64,000 nt of DNA from Anas platyrhynchos (taxonomy: Eukaryota > Chordata > Aves > Anseriformes > Anatidae): the NCBI RefSeq assembly GCF_047663525.1, contig NC_092591.1:30599001-30663000 (forward strand), given 5' to 3'. Position 1 is the stretch's first letter; each line of letters begins with the position of its first letter. A model generated the notes under the pieces. It saw only the letters and a program-made list of their open reading frames with translations, had not been told where the DNA came from and ran no database searches. This document shows positions 11,701 through 22,067 of this stretch, piece by piece. Made by a program: the position numbers and the translations under genes.

Positions 11701-12620
11701 TGCTTGCCCAGGTGGCTCTGCCCGTGCCCCCTGCCCCCTGCCCCTGCTGCCGTGCGGATCCCGGCCTCACGCTGCCCCTCGCCATCCCTGCAGGTGCCAG
11801 CAGCAGCAGCAGCAGCGTTGCCCCACTGACAGCAGTGTCGGGGAGCGTGCCGGTGCCCACGGTCCTGTGCGTGCTCCTGGGGACGTTGCTGGGCCTGGCC
11901 CTGGCAGCCCTGGCTGTGCAGGCACACCGCGCACGGCTGCAACGCCGAGGTGGGCACAGCCTTGGGGCTTCCCCTGGTGCCCCTTTCAGAGTATCCATGG
12001 GGTGTCGGGAACAGTGGGTCCTGCCACTGCAACGTGTACTTCCTTACAGACCCCGTGAAAGCAACGGATGTCGGCGCTGAGGCTGTGTACGAGGAGCTGG
12101 ATTACAGCCTGATGCCCGAGTACCAGGAGATGCCCAGCCACACAGGTGGGAGCACGGTTGTCCCAAGGGCCTGGGGCTGTCCCCATCCCTGGCCAAGCAC
12201 TCAGCAGCCCCTTCTCCACTGCAGGCTCCCTGTCCGAGGGCTCGGGAATGAAGCTGCAGGACGACAACTGGGATGGTGAAAAGGAGGAGAGCAACCCCAG
12301 AGAGGCCCCAGGTAGGGCAAGAGGCAATCAGTAGGGACTGCAAGGCACAGGGGACCCAAGGAGAGGGGCTATGATGAAGCAGTGGTGCTGGGGAGATGAG
12401 GGCACACGGCCCTTGAGGTTGCATCCTCAGCCCCGGCCCCTCCTCGCCTGGCGCAGCCCTCCCAACCCAGCCCGGGCACGTCTCCCCGGATGGTTATGAC
12501 GATGCTGCAGCCGTGCCGGAGGAGCCCCCCGCTCCCCACGGTGGGGACGCCCCGGCGCAGCCCCACGGGGACCCGGGCTATGACGACGTTGACATGGGCA
12601 CCCTGGGGACAGCGCCGTGA
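8745..12620 (+). CDS. WC1/CD163-like SRCR receptor, copy A
   Basis: Type I membrane receptor of 926 residues in twelve exons: 8745-8796, 8929-9249, 9326-9640, 9718-10020, 10129-10449, 10527-10841, 10912-11220, 11337-11678, 11794-11949, 12050-12145, 12225-12311, 12457-12620. Exon 1 encodes a signal peptide (LGLLLCVQLCG). Exons 2-8 encode one SRCR domain each. Exon 9 gives six serines and one membrane helix (VLCVLLGTLLGLALAALAVQ). Exons 10-12 form the tail, with EAVYEELDY, DGYDDAAAV and GYDDVDMGTLGTAP at the end. The tail motifs match mammalian WC1, where Src-family kinases phosphorylate the YEEL tyrosine and modulate the T-cell receptor response of gamma-delta T cells; ligand and cell type here are inferred. 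All splice sites are GT-AG and all phases are 1. SRCR5 (exon 6) lacks the first canonical cysteine. Confidence 0.93.
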
Positions 12621-12823
12621 GGAGGCCCTGGGGACACGGCTGCAGGAGGGGGCTCCGGCCCCAGGGAGGGCTGGCCCTGCCCATGGGGTCACCCGTCCCT
12701 GCCCAGCCCTCAGCACGCTGCAGAAACGGCTCCATCGGCCCGCCCGCACCCGTGGCCCAATGTCACACCAGGCTCCTTGTGAAGTTTTTCAGCACGGCCT
12801 TTCCCTTCGCAGCACTCCTTCCC

Positions 12824-12829
12824 ATTAAA
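12824..12829 (+). terminator. Poly(A) signal of SRCR gene A
   Basis: ATTAAA about 200 bases after the stop codon, followed by a GT-rich stretch (TTGTGTGTCTCTCT) near 12865 that would suit a downstream processing element. The same hexamer is at the matching place in all five genes. Confidence 0.75.
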
Positions 12830-12859
12830 GCCCGCAAGTGCTTGGAACCTCGCTCCCGG

Positions 12860-13595
12860 CACCATTGTGTGTCTCTCTCTCTCTCCCGTTTCCATCGTCC
12901 ATCCCTCAGGGCCATGGCGTAGAGCTGGGCCCGCAGGCACGTCCCCATGGCTCTGGGCACGTAGGAAGGATGGGGAAGAGCCCAGGGCCCAGCCCCGGGA
13001 CCTTCCTTTGGCCCCAGAGCTGCATGCTCTCCCTGCAAGGAGAATAGATTCAGGGACGGGCACGGCGCATCCCAGGGACGCTTCCCCTTCCCCAGTACTC
13101 CCAGCGACACCCGCCCTGGGGTGAAGGGATCGCGTGCACCCTCAGCAAGCTGGCTGAGGTCACCAAGGTGGGCAGGAGTGTTGATGTGCCTGAGGGCAGG
13201 AAGGCTCTGCAGAGGGACCTGCACAGGCTGGAGCAATGGGCCGAGGCCAACTGGACGAGGTTCAACACGGCCAAGTGCCGCGTCCTGCACGTGGGGCACA
13301 ACAACCCCGTGCAAGGCTGCAGGCTGGGGGCAGAGTGGCTGGAAAGCTGCCCGGAGGGAAGGGAGTTGGGGGCATTGGTCGGCAGGAGGCTGAACAGGAG
13401 CCAGCGGTGTGCTCAGGTGGCCAAGAGGGCCAACAGCATCCGGGCTAGTGTCAGAAGTGGTGTGGCCAGCAGGGCGAGGGAACTGATTGTCCCTCTGTAC
13501 TCAGCCCTGGTGACACCACAACTTGAGTACTGCTTTCAACTCCAAGGCACCTCCTACAAGAAGGACATGGACCTGTTAGAACACAATGTTGTCAT
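12860..13595 (+). repeat. SRCR 3-prime flank followed by CR1 fragment
   Basis: About 190 bases of shared 3-prime flank run into plus-strand CR1 reverse-transcriptase sequence ([46 protein letters not shown]). The C-terminal end of ORF2 and the 3-prime tail are missing. Equivalent blocks in minus orientation follow C (21111-21858) and E (49611-50340). Confidence 0.75.
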
Positions 13596-14195
13596 TAGTG
13601 CTCTGCAAGTAGTTTCTGAAAGCAAAACCTGTCCCAGCAAAAGAGGCAACAGCAGTCGCCTGCCCTTGTCCTTCCTGGACCAGAGAGCAGCCTGCTAAAC
13701 CTCAAGATACTTGGTGCTTACAAAGGCAGTAGTGAGCTGTTTCTTTCTGGGTTTTGCTTCTTCCTTTTCTCAGATGATGGTTGTGATTGGTAATTTCCAG
13801 CACAGCTGCTTGACTTGGCACAGGTTGCTGTCGTTTAACCCAGCAGCAGCTGAGTACCACAGAGCCCTTCAGTGGCTCCCCTCCCCTGCCCAAGTGGGAT
13901 GGGGCAGAGAACTGAGGAAAAACAAACAATAGGTTAAAGTCATGGGTTACTGTCATGAGACAGTTAAATAGGACACAAAGTGAAGGGAAAATAATGATGA
14001 TGATAGCAGTAAATATATAAGTATACAGATTTGAAACAGGTGGTGCACAGAGCAATTGCTCACTGTGCTCTGACCGAAGCCCAGCCTGTCCCCAGGCAGC
14101 AGTATCCCCCCAGCCAACCCTCTCCCTTCTTATTGTTTAGCATGATGTCATGTAGGATGCAGTGTCCCTCTGGCCAGTTTGGCTCACCCAATGTG
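13596..14195 (-). repeat. Spacer and truncated ERV LTR
   Basis: From about 13830 the sequence reads as the inverted LTR family of this window (GTTTAACCCAGCAGCAGCTGAG, later ATTGCTCACTGTGCTCTGACC and TTGTTTAGCATGATGTCA). It stops near 14195 at a CR1 fragment, so the U3 start of the LTR is missing. The 230 bases before it are spacer shared with 20870-21110, 49390-49610 and 63560-63700. No gene seen. Confidence 0.6.
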
Positions 14196-14478
14196 TTTGG
14201 AAAAGAGGCGGACCCCCACTCCCTACAACTTCCCTTAAGGTATTTCAAGAGCATGATAAGGTGACCCCTGAGCCTCGTTTTCTCCAGGCCTCTTTCAGCG
14301 GCTCTCAGCTGCTCCTCATAAGAGTTGTTCTCTAGACGCTTCAACAGCTTTGCTGCCCTTCTCTGGACATGTTCCAGCACCTCCCTGTCCTTCTTGTAGT
14401 GAGGGGCACAAAACTGAACACAATCTTTGAGTTCCAGCCTCTCCAGGGCTGAGTAGAGAGGAACAATCACTCCGCTGG
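14196..14478 (-). mobile_element. CR1 LINE fragment
   Basis: Minus-strand translation gives CR1 ORF2 C-terminal sequence ([20 protein letters not shown], then [14 protein letters not shown]). It abuts the LTR fragment on one side and the (CCCTT)n tract on the other. An inverted copy is at 48738-49010. Confidence 0.75.
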
Positions 14479-14667
14479 CCCTTCCCTTCCCTTCCCTTCC
14501 CTTCCCTTCCCTTCCCTTCCCTTCCCTTCCCTTCCCTTCCCTTCCCTTCCCTTCCCTTCCCTTCCCTTCCCTTCCCTTCCCTTCCCTTCCCTTCCCTTCC
14601 CTTCCCTTCCCTTCCCTTCCCTTCCCTTCCCTTCCCTTCCCTTCCCTTCCCTTCCCTTCCCTTCCCT
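14479..14667. repeat. (CCCTT)n pentanucleotide tract
   Basis: About 37 near-perfect CCCTT units; the minus strand is pure purine. The inverted copy at 48573-48737 is slightly shorter (about 33 units). Such tracts can form triplex or G-rich structures and are length-unstable, so the assembled length may not be exact. Confidence 0.95.
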
Positions 14668-14980
14668 CCCCATAAAAGCCAATTTGCTGCTGACCCTCAC
14701 ACTATGGAGGTGCCACAGCACTGCCCGAGGCCGAGTTGTTTCTGAGGATCTCCCGTCAGCTGGGAGGAGCACGAGTTTGTCACTGCCTGGATTTGATCCT
14801 CTACCATTTGCAATGAGTGGCCACACACCGCGGTTCTTCTTGCTACTGTGCAGCACTGAGCACATTCTTGCGAGTAGATGCAAAGCTAAGCGTGGCTACA
14901 ATGACACTACGCTGCGTGCTGTTGTTTCTGCTGGTCCCCACGAGCCGTGCCCTTCCCTCGGCCTGTTCATGCGGCCTAAA
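14668..14980 (+). other. Possible orphan first exon with signal peptide
   Basis: A TATA-like CATAAAAG at about 14671 precedes an ATG at 14901 that opens a short hydrophobic leader ([20 protein letters not shown]) followed by ACSCG. The frame then runs into a CR1 element at about 14981. This could be the first exon of a secreted-protein gene cut off by CR1, or a chance frame. The inverted copy at 48307-48572 keeps the first part of the leader. I do not recognise the family. Confidence 0.3.
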
Positions 14981-15712
14981 CGGCATGAAGTTTAACAAGA
15001 GCAAGTGCCGCTTCCTGCACCTGGGACGGGGCAACCCTGGCAGTACGTACAGACTGGGCAATGAGACGCTGGAGAGCAGCCCCGCAGAGAGGGATCCGGG
15101 GGTTGTGTTTGACAGCAAGCTGAATATGAGCCAGCAGTGTGCCCTGGCAGCCAGGAGGGCCAATACCCTGGGGAGCATCAAGCACGGCATCGCCAGTCGG
15201 TCGAGGGAGGTGCTGGTGCCGCTCTGCTCTGCGCTGGTGCGGCCTCACCTCGAGCACTGCGTGCAGTGCTGGGCACCACAGGACAAGAAGGACATGAAAC
15301 TGCTGGAGAGTGTCCAGAGGAGGGCAACGAAATGGTGAAGGGCCAAGAGGGGAAGATGTATGAGGAGCGCCTGAGGGCACTGGGCCTGTTCAGCCTGGAG
15401 GAGAGGAGGCTTTGGGGGGACCTCATCGTGGTCTACAGCTTCCTCACGAGGGGGAGTGGAGGGGCAGGCGCTGACCTATTCTCCTTAATCACCAGTGATA
15501 GGACCCGCGGGAATGGTGTCAGGCTGAGGCAGGGGAGGTTTAGGCTGCACATCAGGAAGAGGTTCTTCACCGAGAGGGGGGTCAATCACTGGAACAGGCT
15601 CCCAAGGGAAGCAGTCACGGCACCAGGCCTGTCGGAGTTTAAGCAGTGCACGGACTGTGCGTTTACTCACATGGCCAAAAACTAGGGTAGACCTTGTAAT
15701 ACACAATAAATG
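14981..15712 (+). mobile_element. CR1 LINE, 3-prime part of ORF2 and 3-prime UTR
   Basis: Plus-strand translation shows [31 protein letters not shown] and the terminal block [18 protein letters not shown]. One frame break lies near 15338. The end of the ORF (SEFKQC, then a stop at 15684) differs from the other CR1 copies, so this is another CR1 subfamily. AATAAA occurs at 15705. An inverted copy is at 44466-45079. Confidence 0.8.
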
Positions 15713-15726
15713 TTTGTTCATTGTCT

Positions 15727-16096
15727 TGTTGCTAAACTAGTGTATCAACATCCTGCCTTCCCGTCTCACGCTGGGCCAACATGACCAAATTAAAAAAGAA
15801 GCTGAACTACAAGGCCGAGGAACACTACGGCCTTCATCTTCACGACCACCAGAGGGACAGAGACGACCCCCTAGCAACAGTGCGCGCAGTCGCAGAATAT
15901 ACTAGGATGTGCTGCGTAATCCTGGAATTACCAAGATATAAAAAGGGACCCTGGCAGGGGTGAGATGTGTGCCTTTGGCGGAGCTGAGACTCCCCTGCCG
16001 CCCAGCGCAGTTTTGCATGCTGTTGGCTTACTCCATAAATTCCTTTCTATGGTTAATACAATGCTCTCTGAAAAATTAAGGGGACAACTTATAACA
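15727..16096 (+). repeat. Probable solo LTR with TATA box
   Basis: A 370-base block with TG...CA ends (TGTTGCTAAACTAG at the start, TTATAACA at the end) and a TATAAAAA box at 15937-15944, inserted in the 3-prime UTR of a CR1. The inverted copy at 44094-44463 has the same ends, but its TATA box has changed to a TAGAAAAA form. No clear target-site duplication. The LTR identity is inferred from ends and promoter only. Confidence 0.55.
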
Positions 16097-16396
16097 GACC
16101 TGTGTGGTGGCAGGAGTTGGAAGGGACGCATATGGATCATCGAGTCCAACTCGGGATATACTATGATTCTATCATTCTACATTATCATGGCAGGGAGAGC
16201 GTGCAGCTCTGGGGCCAAAGGAAGGTCCCGGGGCTGGGCCCTGGGCTCTTCCCCATCCTTCCTGCGTGCCCAGAGCCATGGGGATGTGCCTGCGGGCCCA
16301 GCTCTACGCCATGGCCCCGAGGGATGGACGATGGACCCGGGAGAGAGAGAGAGACACACAATGGTGCCGGGAGCGAGGTTCCAAGCACTTGGGGGC
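16097..16396 (+). repeat. CR1 3-prime end and SRCR gene B 3-prime flank
   Basis: Positions to about 16188 are the CR1 3-prime terminus (GGAAGGGACGCATATGGATC, then ATTCTATCATTCTA). From 16189 on it is the inverted 3-prime flank of gene B, matching the flanks of C and E. No gene. Confidence 0.75.
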
Positions 16397-16402
16397 TTTA
16401 AT
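16397..16402 (-). terminator. Poly(A) signal of SRCR gene B
   Basis: ATTAAA on the minus strand (TTTAAT as written), about 200 bases past the stop codon of gene B. Confidence 0.75.
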
Positions 16403-16604
16403 GGGAAGGAGTGTTGCGAAGGGAAAGGCCATGATGAAAAACTTCAAAGGAGCCTGGTGTGACATTGGGCCACGGGTGCGGGCGGGCCGATGGAGCCGTT
16501 TCTGCAGCGTGCTGAGGGCTGGGCAGGGACGTGTGACCCCATGGGCAGGGCCAGCCCTCCCTGGGGCTGGAGCCCCCTCCTGCAGCCGTGTCCCCAGGTC
16601 CTCC

Positions 16605-19600
16605 TCAGGGTGCTGTCCCCAGGGTGCCCATGTCAACGTCGTCATAGCCCGTGTCCCCGCAGGGCTGCGCCGGGGCGTCCCCACCGTGGGGAGCGGGGGG
16701 CTCCTCCGGCACGGCTGCAGCATCGTCATAGCCATCTGAGGGGCCGTGCCCAGGCTGGGCTGGGGGGGCTGCACCAGGCAAGGAGGGGCCGGGGCTGAGG
16801 ACGCAGCTTCAAGGGCAGTGTGCCCTCATCTCCCCAGCACCACTGCTCCGTCATAGCCCCTCTCCTTGGGTCCCCTGTGCCTTGCAGTCCCTACTGATTG
16901 CCCCTTGCCCTACCTGGGGCCTCTCTGGGGTTGCTCTCTTCCTTGTCACCATCCCAGCTGTCATCCTGCAGCTTCATTCCCGAGCCCTCGGACAGGGAGC
17001 CTGCAGTGGAGAAGGGGCTGCTGAGTGTTGGGCCAGGGATGGGGACAGCCCCAGGCCCTAGGGACAACTGTGCTCCCACCTGTGTGGCTGGGCACCTCCT
17101 GGTACTCGGGCATCAGGCTGTAATCCAGCTCCTCATACACGGCCTCAGCGCCGACATCCGTGGCTTTCACGGGGTCTGTAAGGAAGTACACGCTGCAATG
17201 GCAGGACCACTGTTCCCCACAGCCCACGGAGACTCCGAAAGCGACGCCCACCTCGGCGTTGCAGCCGTGCGCGGTGTGCCTGCACAGCCAGGGCTGCCAG
17301 GGCCAGACCCAGCAACGTCCCCAGGAGCACGCACAGGACCGTGGGCACCGGCACGCTCCCCGACACTGCTGTCAGTGGGGCAACGCTGCTGCTGCTGCTG
17401 GCACCTGCAGGGATGGCGAGGGGCAGCGTGAGGCCGGGATCCGCACGGCAGCAGGGGCAGGGGGCAGGGGGCACGGGCAGAGCCACCTGGGCAAGCACCC
17501 CCGTGCCGGCAGCTGCTACCTGCAGTGCTGGTGGCCCCACTCGTGTCCTCGGTGTCCTCGTCACAGGCAATGTGGGCGACCCCCTTGGGGCCGCAGGACT
17601 GCAGGTACCAGGGCGCCGAGGGGCAGCGCCAGAGCGAGGGGGCCCCCTCCTGGCATCGCACCGAGCCCAGCCAGGCGGGGACCGAGCCCTGTGCGGGGAC
17701 GGCCACCAGCCTCCCCCCGCTGCCACAGCCCAGCTGGCGGCAGACAACGGCAGCTGTGGCGGGGCTGGTGTCGTTGGCGCACACGTGGCCCCACGTCCCC
17801 TCGCGCAGCACCTCCAGGTGCCCGCTGCAGCTGCTGCTGCCCCCCGCCAGCCGCAGCAGCCCTGCAACAACAGGGGACGGGGGGTCACGGCACCATTGGG
17901 ACAGGTGGGGCAGCGTGCACCCCACGGGCAGCGGGGCCTGCTCCCCACCCAGCTGAGGGATCACAGTGCTCACCTACCTGAGCACACGGCACCGGCACCG
18001 CCGCCCCGGCGGCAGCCACGCCGTGCCGGGGCTGGGCAGGCCCAGAGAGCCGCCTCCGTCCCCGAGCAGCCCCCGGCACCCGGCCACAGCGTCCCCACGC
18101 CGGGCCCGAAGCGCTCCGAGCCGGGCGCCTCCAGGGCCCGCCCGCAGCCCAGCTGGCGGCACACGACGTCGGCATCTGGCAGGTCCCAGGCGTCCTGGCA
18201 GACGGTGCCCCACATGCCCTCGCTGTACACCTCCACCCTGCCGGCGCAGCGCCCGGGGCCGCCCGCCAGCCTCAGCCGCCGGCTGCCTGCACGGGAGGGC
18301 CAGGATGGGGCTGGGGGCAACCGCTGGGCACCTGCGACCCTTCCCGGCGCACTCACCTGAGCAGGCAACGGCCACCTCTGGGGGGCTGTGGCCGGGCGCT
18401 GCGGCAGGCCCCGAGGCGTTGCACTGCGCCAGGAGCTCCTCGCTGCCAGCACAGCGCAGCTCCTGCAGCTCCACAGGGCCCGAGCTGGCGGCCGGCACAG
18501 CGTAGACCTTCTCTGGCACACCGCAGCCCAGCTGCCGGCACGCCACCGAGGCAGCTCGGTCATCCCCCGGCCCCGCAGCCACGCGGGCCCAGGCCCCGGG
18601 GCTCGTGGCCACCTCCAGCCGCCCGTCGCACCGGCTCTCCCCGTCCAGCAGCTGCAGGGGCTCAGCGGCGCCTGCAAGAGCCCGGCCGTGCCGTGGGGAC
18701 GGGCGCTGCTCCCCGCCTGCGACAGGTCCCCGCGGCCCCTGCACCCACCTGAGCAGTTGACGGCGGCGGCATGGCCAGGGGGACAGGCGGGCTCCCCCAG
18801 CAGCGCCACGGGGCACTCGCCCGGGTGCCGCTCGCTCCCGCTGCAGCTCAGGGCATCGCGCCGCAGCGGCCCCGTCGCCTTGCCCGTCCCGAAATGGCCT
18901 CCTGGGGGCAGGGAGGCGGCGGGGCCGCAGCCCAGGTGGCGGCACAGGACATGGGCATCGCGCAGGTCCCAGGCGCTGGCACACAGCGCTCCCCATGTCC
19001 CCTGCGCCTCCACCTCCACCCGCCCGGCGCAGCCCGAGCCACCATCCGCCAAACGGAAACCGGTGTAGCCTGGGGCGCAGAGAGGGCGCTGGGGGGATGG
19101 CAGGGCAGGGCCCCCCCGGGGCACCCCACGCTGCAAGGGGCTGCCCCGGCCCCCCGGACACCGGCCCCAGCACTTACGTGAGCAGACGATAGCAGCGGGG
19201 CCAGCACAGGCCTGGCCGTGGGTCGGCCGCCGGGCGCAGCTGGCCAGGAGTGGCTCGCTGCCGTTGCACTCAAAGGCGCCGTCCCAGAGCGGCCCCGTTG
19301 CTGCCCCAAAATGGCCGGCAGCGGGGACGGCCACTGCCGTGCCGCAGCCCAACTCCCTGCACACCACCTGGGCGGCCTTGAGGTCCACGTGGCCGTGGCA
19401 GACGGTGGCCCAGGCCCGGCCCTGACGCACCTCCAGCCGCCCCGAGCAGGCGCCGTCCCCTCCGGCCAGACGGGAGAACCCTGCCGCGAGAGGAGGGCTC
19501 CTGGGGGGAATGCGCACGAGGGGGCTCCCTGCAGCACCGCATGTCCCCAGCACTCACCTTGGCACACCACAGCAGTATCATAGTCGTGAGATCCGTGGTA

Positions 19601-20062
19601 TGGTCCCCAGCCTTGAATCTTGCAGTCCCAGAGGGCCTTCTCATCCCCATTACAGTCAACAAGAGCCAAGCTGATAGAACCTTTTGCTTGGCCAAAAAGA
19701 GGGTCACGGTATGTGCTAGTGGCCGAGCCGCAGCCCATCTGCTGGCACACTACCTCAGCATCCTCCATGTCCCAGGCATTGTCCGCCACCGTGCCCCACT
19801 GACCCCGCAGCTTCACCTCCACTCTCCCCTCGCACAGTCCCCTGCCAGCCGCCAGCCTCAGCTCCAGCGCCTCTGCACCGGGTACAGGACTCAGTCCTGG
19901 ACTTGGGAATCCCAACACGGCATCCCCAGCACCACCACCATGACTCACTGCCCCAAAGCCAGCCATTACCCCACGGCTAGCCCCTGCCCAAGGCCAGCCC
20001 CACCACTCACCCCCGCAGAGCTGCACGCAGAGGAGCAGCCCCAGTGCCCTGGCAGGCACCAT
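16605..20062 (-). CDS. WC1/CD163-like SRCR receptor, copy B, six SRCR domains
   Basis: Minus-strand gene of 818 residues in eleven exons: 20011-20062, 19558-19872, 19178-19480, 18749-19069, 18357-18671, 17978-18286, 17520-17861, 17252-17404, 17080-17175, 16914-17000, 16605-16768. The exon for SRCR1 is absent: the intron after the signal-peptide exon is only 138 bases and leads straight into the SRCR2 exon. Because all exons are phase 1-1, the frame is kept and the receptor has six SRCR domains instead of seven. The stalk has five serines and the tail keeps EAVYEELDY, DGYDDAAAV and GYDDVDMG. SRCR2 has its own variant patch (SATSTYRDPLFGQAKG). The start ATG matches the other copies. Its 5-prime flank diverges from the others beyond about 20310. 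Confidence 0.9.
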
Positions 20063-20104
20063 CCTGCCCCCAGTGCCAGACGCAGCCCCCCGCCGGGGAG
20101 GGGG

Positions 20105-20214
20105 ATATATAGGCAGCCCCTGCTGGCAGGAGCCAATGGGGGCGGCAGAGGCACCTTGTGAGCCGCTATCAGGAGGGTTATCTGCTGCCTGCCGGGGCCC
20201 AGCCTCCAATAACC
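20105..20214 (-). promoter_or_regulatory. Core promoter of SRCR gene B
   Basis: TATATAT at 20105-20111, CCAAT at 20133-20137 and 20206-20210, and GATA motifs between 20166 and 20183, all in minus orientation and spaced as in the other copies. Confidence 0.7.
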
Positions 20215-20740
20215 TGCTCCGTGCCCAAATATGAGACTCGGCTCCGCTTCTGGCGTCACGCACCCCCCCGCCTCCCTGCTGGGGCTCAGCACCCAAAAGC
20301 TCCCCGAAGGGAGCCTGCCTTCCAGACTGCTGTGTCCCCCTGAGCTGGGGATGCTGGGGCCACGGCTGCAGGGCTGGGCTCTGCCAAGTGGCTGTGTCTC
20401 CCAGGCTGTTGTGAAAGCCTTGTGCCGGGCTTCAGTCCACAGGACCATGCTGTGCCGGCAAGCTGGGCATCCAGCCCCAAAAGCCCTGGTGGGGAGGTCA
20501 GCCCCAGGAGCAGAGTGGGAAGCGGCCACCCCAGGCTGGGGACCAGGCCCAGGGGACGTCCTCGGGGTGCCAGAGCAGCGCTGCTCTCCCCCCCCAGCTC
20601 CTCTGGCTTCTTGCTTTCTGCCCTGGGCAGCTCCAGCTCCAGCCCCATGCAGGACGATAGGACAGGCTGCGGTTAGCAGGCACAGGGCTTGGCCCGAGCA
20701 GCACTGCCAGGTCTCGCTCCACACAACACCGGCCCTTTCG
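20215..20740. other. Upstream region specific to copy B
   Basis: The first about 100 bases still match the flanks of A, C, D and E. From about 20310 the sequence is different and is shared only with the inverted block at 63831-64000. No TOPORS-like gene is present here, unlike upstream of the other four. Long GC-driven frames on the minus strand show no recognisable domain. Confidence 0.5.
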
Positions 20741-21110
20741 TACCCTCTGTTTTTTGTTTGTTTGTTTACTCAGTTTTCTACATCATCCCACTTGGGCAGG
20801 GGAGGGGAGCCACTGAAGGGCTCTGTGGTACTCAGCTGCTGCTGGGTTAAACGACAGCAACCTGTGCCAAGTCAAGCAGCTGTGCTGGAAATTACCAATC
20901 ACAACCATCATCTGAGAAAAGGAAGAAGCAAAACCCAGAAAGAAACAGCTCACTACTGCCTTTGTAAGCACCAAGTATCTTGAGGTTTAGCAGGCTGCTC
21001 TCTGGTCCAGGAAGGACAAGGGCAGGCGACTGCTGTTGCCTCTTTTGCTGGGACAGGTTTTGCTTTCAGAAACTACTCACAGTGCACTAATGACAACATT
21101 CTGTTCTAAT
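20741..21110 (+). repeat. Truncated ERV LTR end and spacer
   Basis: A GTTT-rich run at 20750-20770 leads into the 3-prime end of the LTR family (GGGAGCCACTGAAGGGCTCTG, GCTGCTGGGTTAAACGACAG). About 240 bases of spacer common to 13596-13830 and 49386-49610 follow. No gene. Confidence 0.6.
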
Positions 21111-21858
21111 AGTTGCAATAGTTCCATATCCTTCTTGTTGTGGGGGCCTGAGAGCTGAACACAGTATTCAAGGTGTGGCCTCACCAGGACTAAGTACAGG
21201 GGGACCATCACTTCCCTCGCCCTGCTGGCCACACCGCTTCTGACACTAGCCCGGATGCTGTTGGCCCTCTTGGCCACCTGAGCACACCACTGGCTCCTGT
21301 TCAGCCTCCTCCTGCCGACCAATGCCCCCAGCTCCCTTCCCTCCGGGCAGCTTTCCAGCCACTCTGCCCCCAGCCTGCAGCCGTGCACGGCGTTGTTGTG
21401 CCTCACGTGCAGGACGCGGCACTTGGTCTTCTTGAACCTCGTCCAGTTGGCCTCGGCCCATTGCTCCAGGTCCGTCTGCAGAGCCTTCCTGCCCCCAGGC
21501 ACATCAACACTCCTGCCCACCTTGGTGTCCTCGGCCAGCTTGCTGAGGGTGCACACGATCCCTTCACCCCAGGGCGGGTGTCGCTGGGAGTACTGGGGCA
21601 GGGGAAGCATCCCTGGGATGCGCCGTGCCCTTCCCTGAATCTGTTCTCCTGGCAGGGGGAGCGTGCAGCTCTGGGGCCAAAGGAAGGTCCCGGGGCTGGG
21701 CCCTGGGCTCTTCCCCATCCTTCCTACGTGCCCAGAGCCATGGGGATGTGCCTGCGGGCCCAGCTCTACGCCATGGCCCCGAGGGATGGACGATGGACCC
21801 GGGAGAGAGAGAGACACACACAATGGTGCAAAGAGCAAGGTTCCAAGCACTTGGGGGC
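21111..21858 (-). repeat. CR1 fragment and SRCR gene C 3-prime flank
   Basis: Minus-strand CR1 reverse-transcriptase remnants ([38 protein letters not shown]) occupy about 21111-21640. From there to the poly(A) signal is the shared SRCR 3-prime flank. Same composition as the block after gene E. Confidence 0.75.
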
Positions 21859-21864
21859 TTTAAT
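21859..21864 (-). terminator. Poly(A) signal of SRCR gene C
   Basis: ATTAAA on the minus strand, about 205 bases past the stop of gene C. Confidence 0.75.
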
Positions 21865-22067
21865 CGGAAAGAGCACTGCGAAGGGAAAGGCCATGCTGAA
21901 AAACTTCACAAGGAGCCTGGCGTGACATTGGGCCACGGGTGCGGGCGGGCCGATGGAGCCGTTTCTGCAGCGTGCTGAGGGCTGGGCAGGGACGGGTGAC
22001 CCCATGGGCAGGGCCAGCCCTCCCTGGGGCTGGAGCCCCCTCCTGCAGCCATGTCCCCAGGGCCTCC

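Noticed and set aside
12431-12456. Earlier acceptor (after CATCCTCAG at 12430) for the last exon of gene A
   Set aside because: It gives a wrong frame that loses GYDD and the normal stop. The acceptor at 12456 keeps phase 1 and recreates the tail motif in all five genes.
14479-14667. CRISPR-like regular repeat
   Set aside because: A pure pentanucleotide microsatellite without spacers, in a vertebrate genome.
14467-14883. Repetitive GREGK-type protein from the pentamer tract
   Set aside because: Translation of a simple repeat; no gene support.
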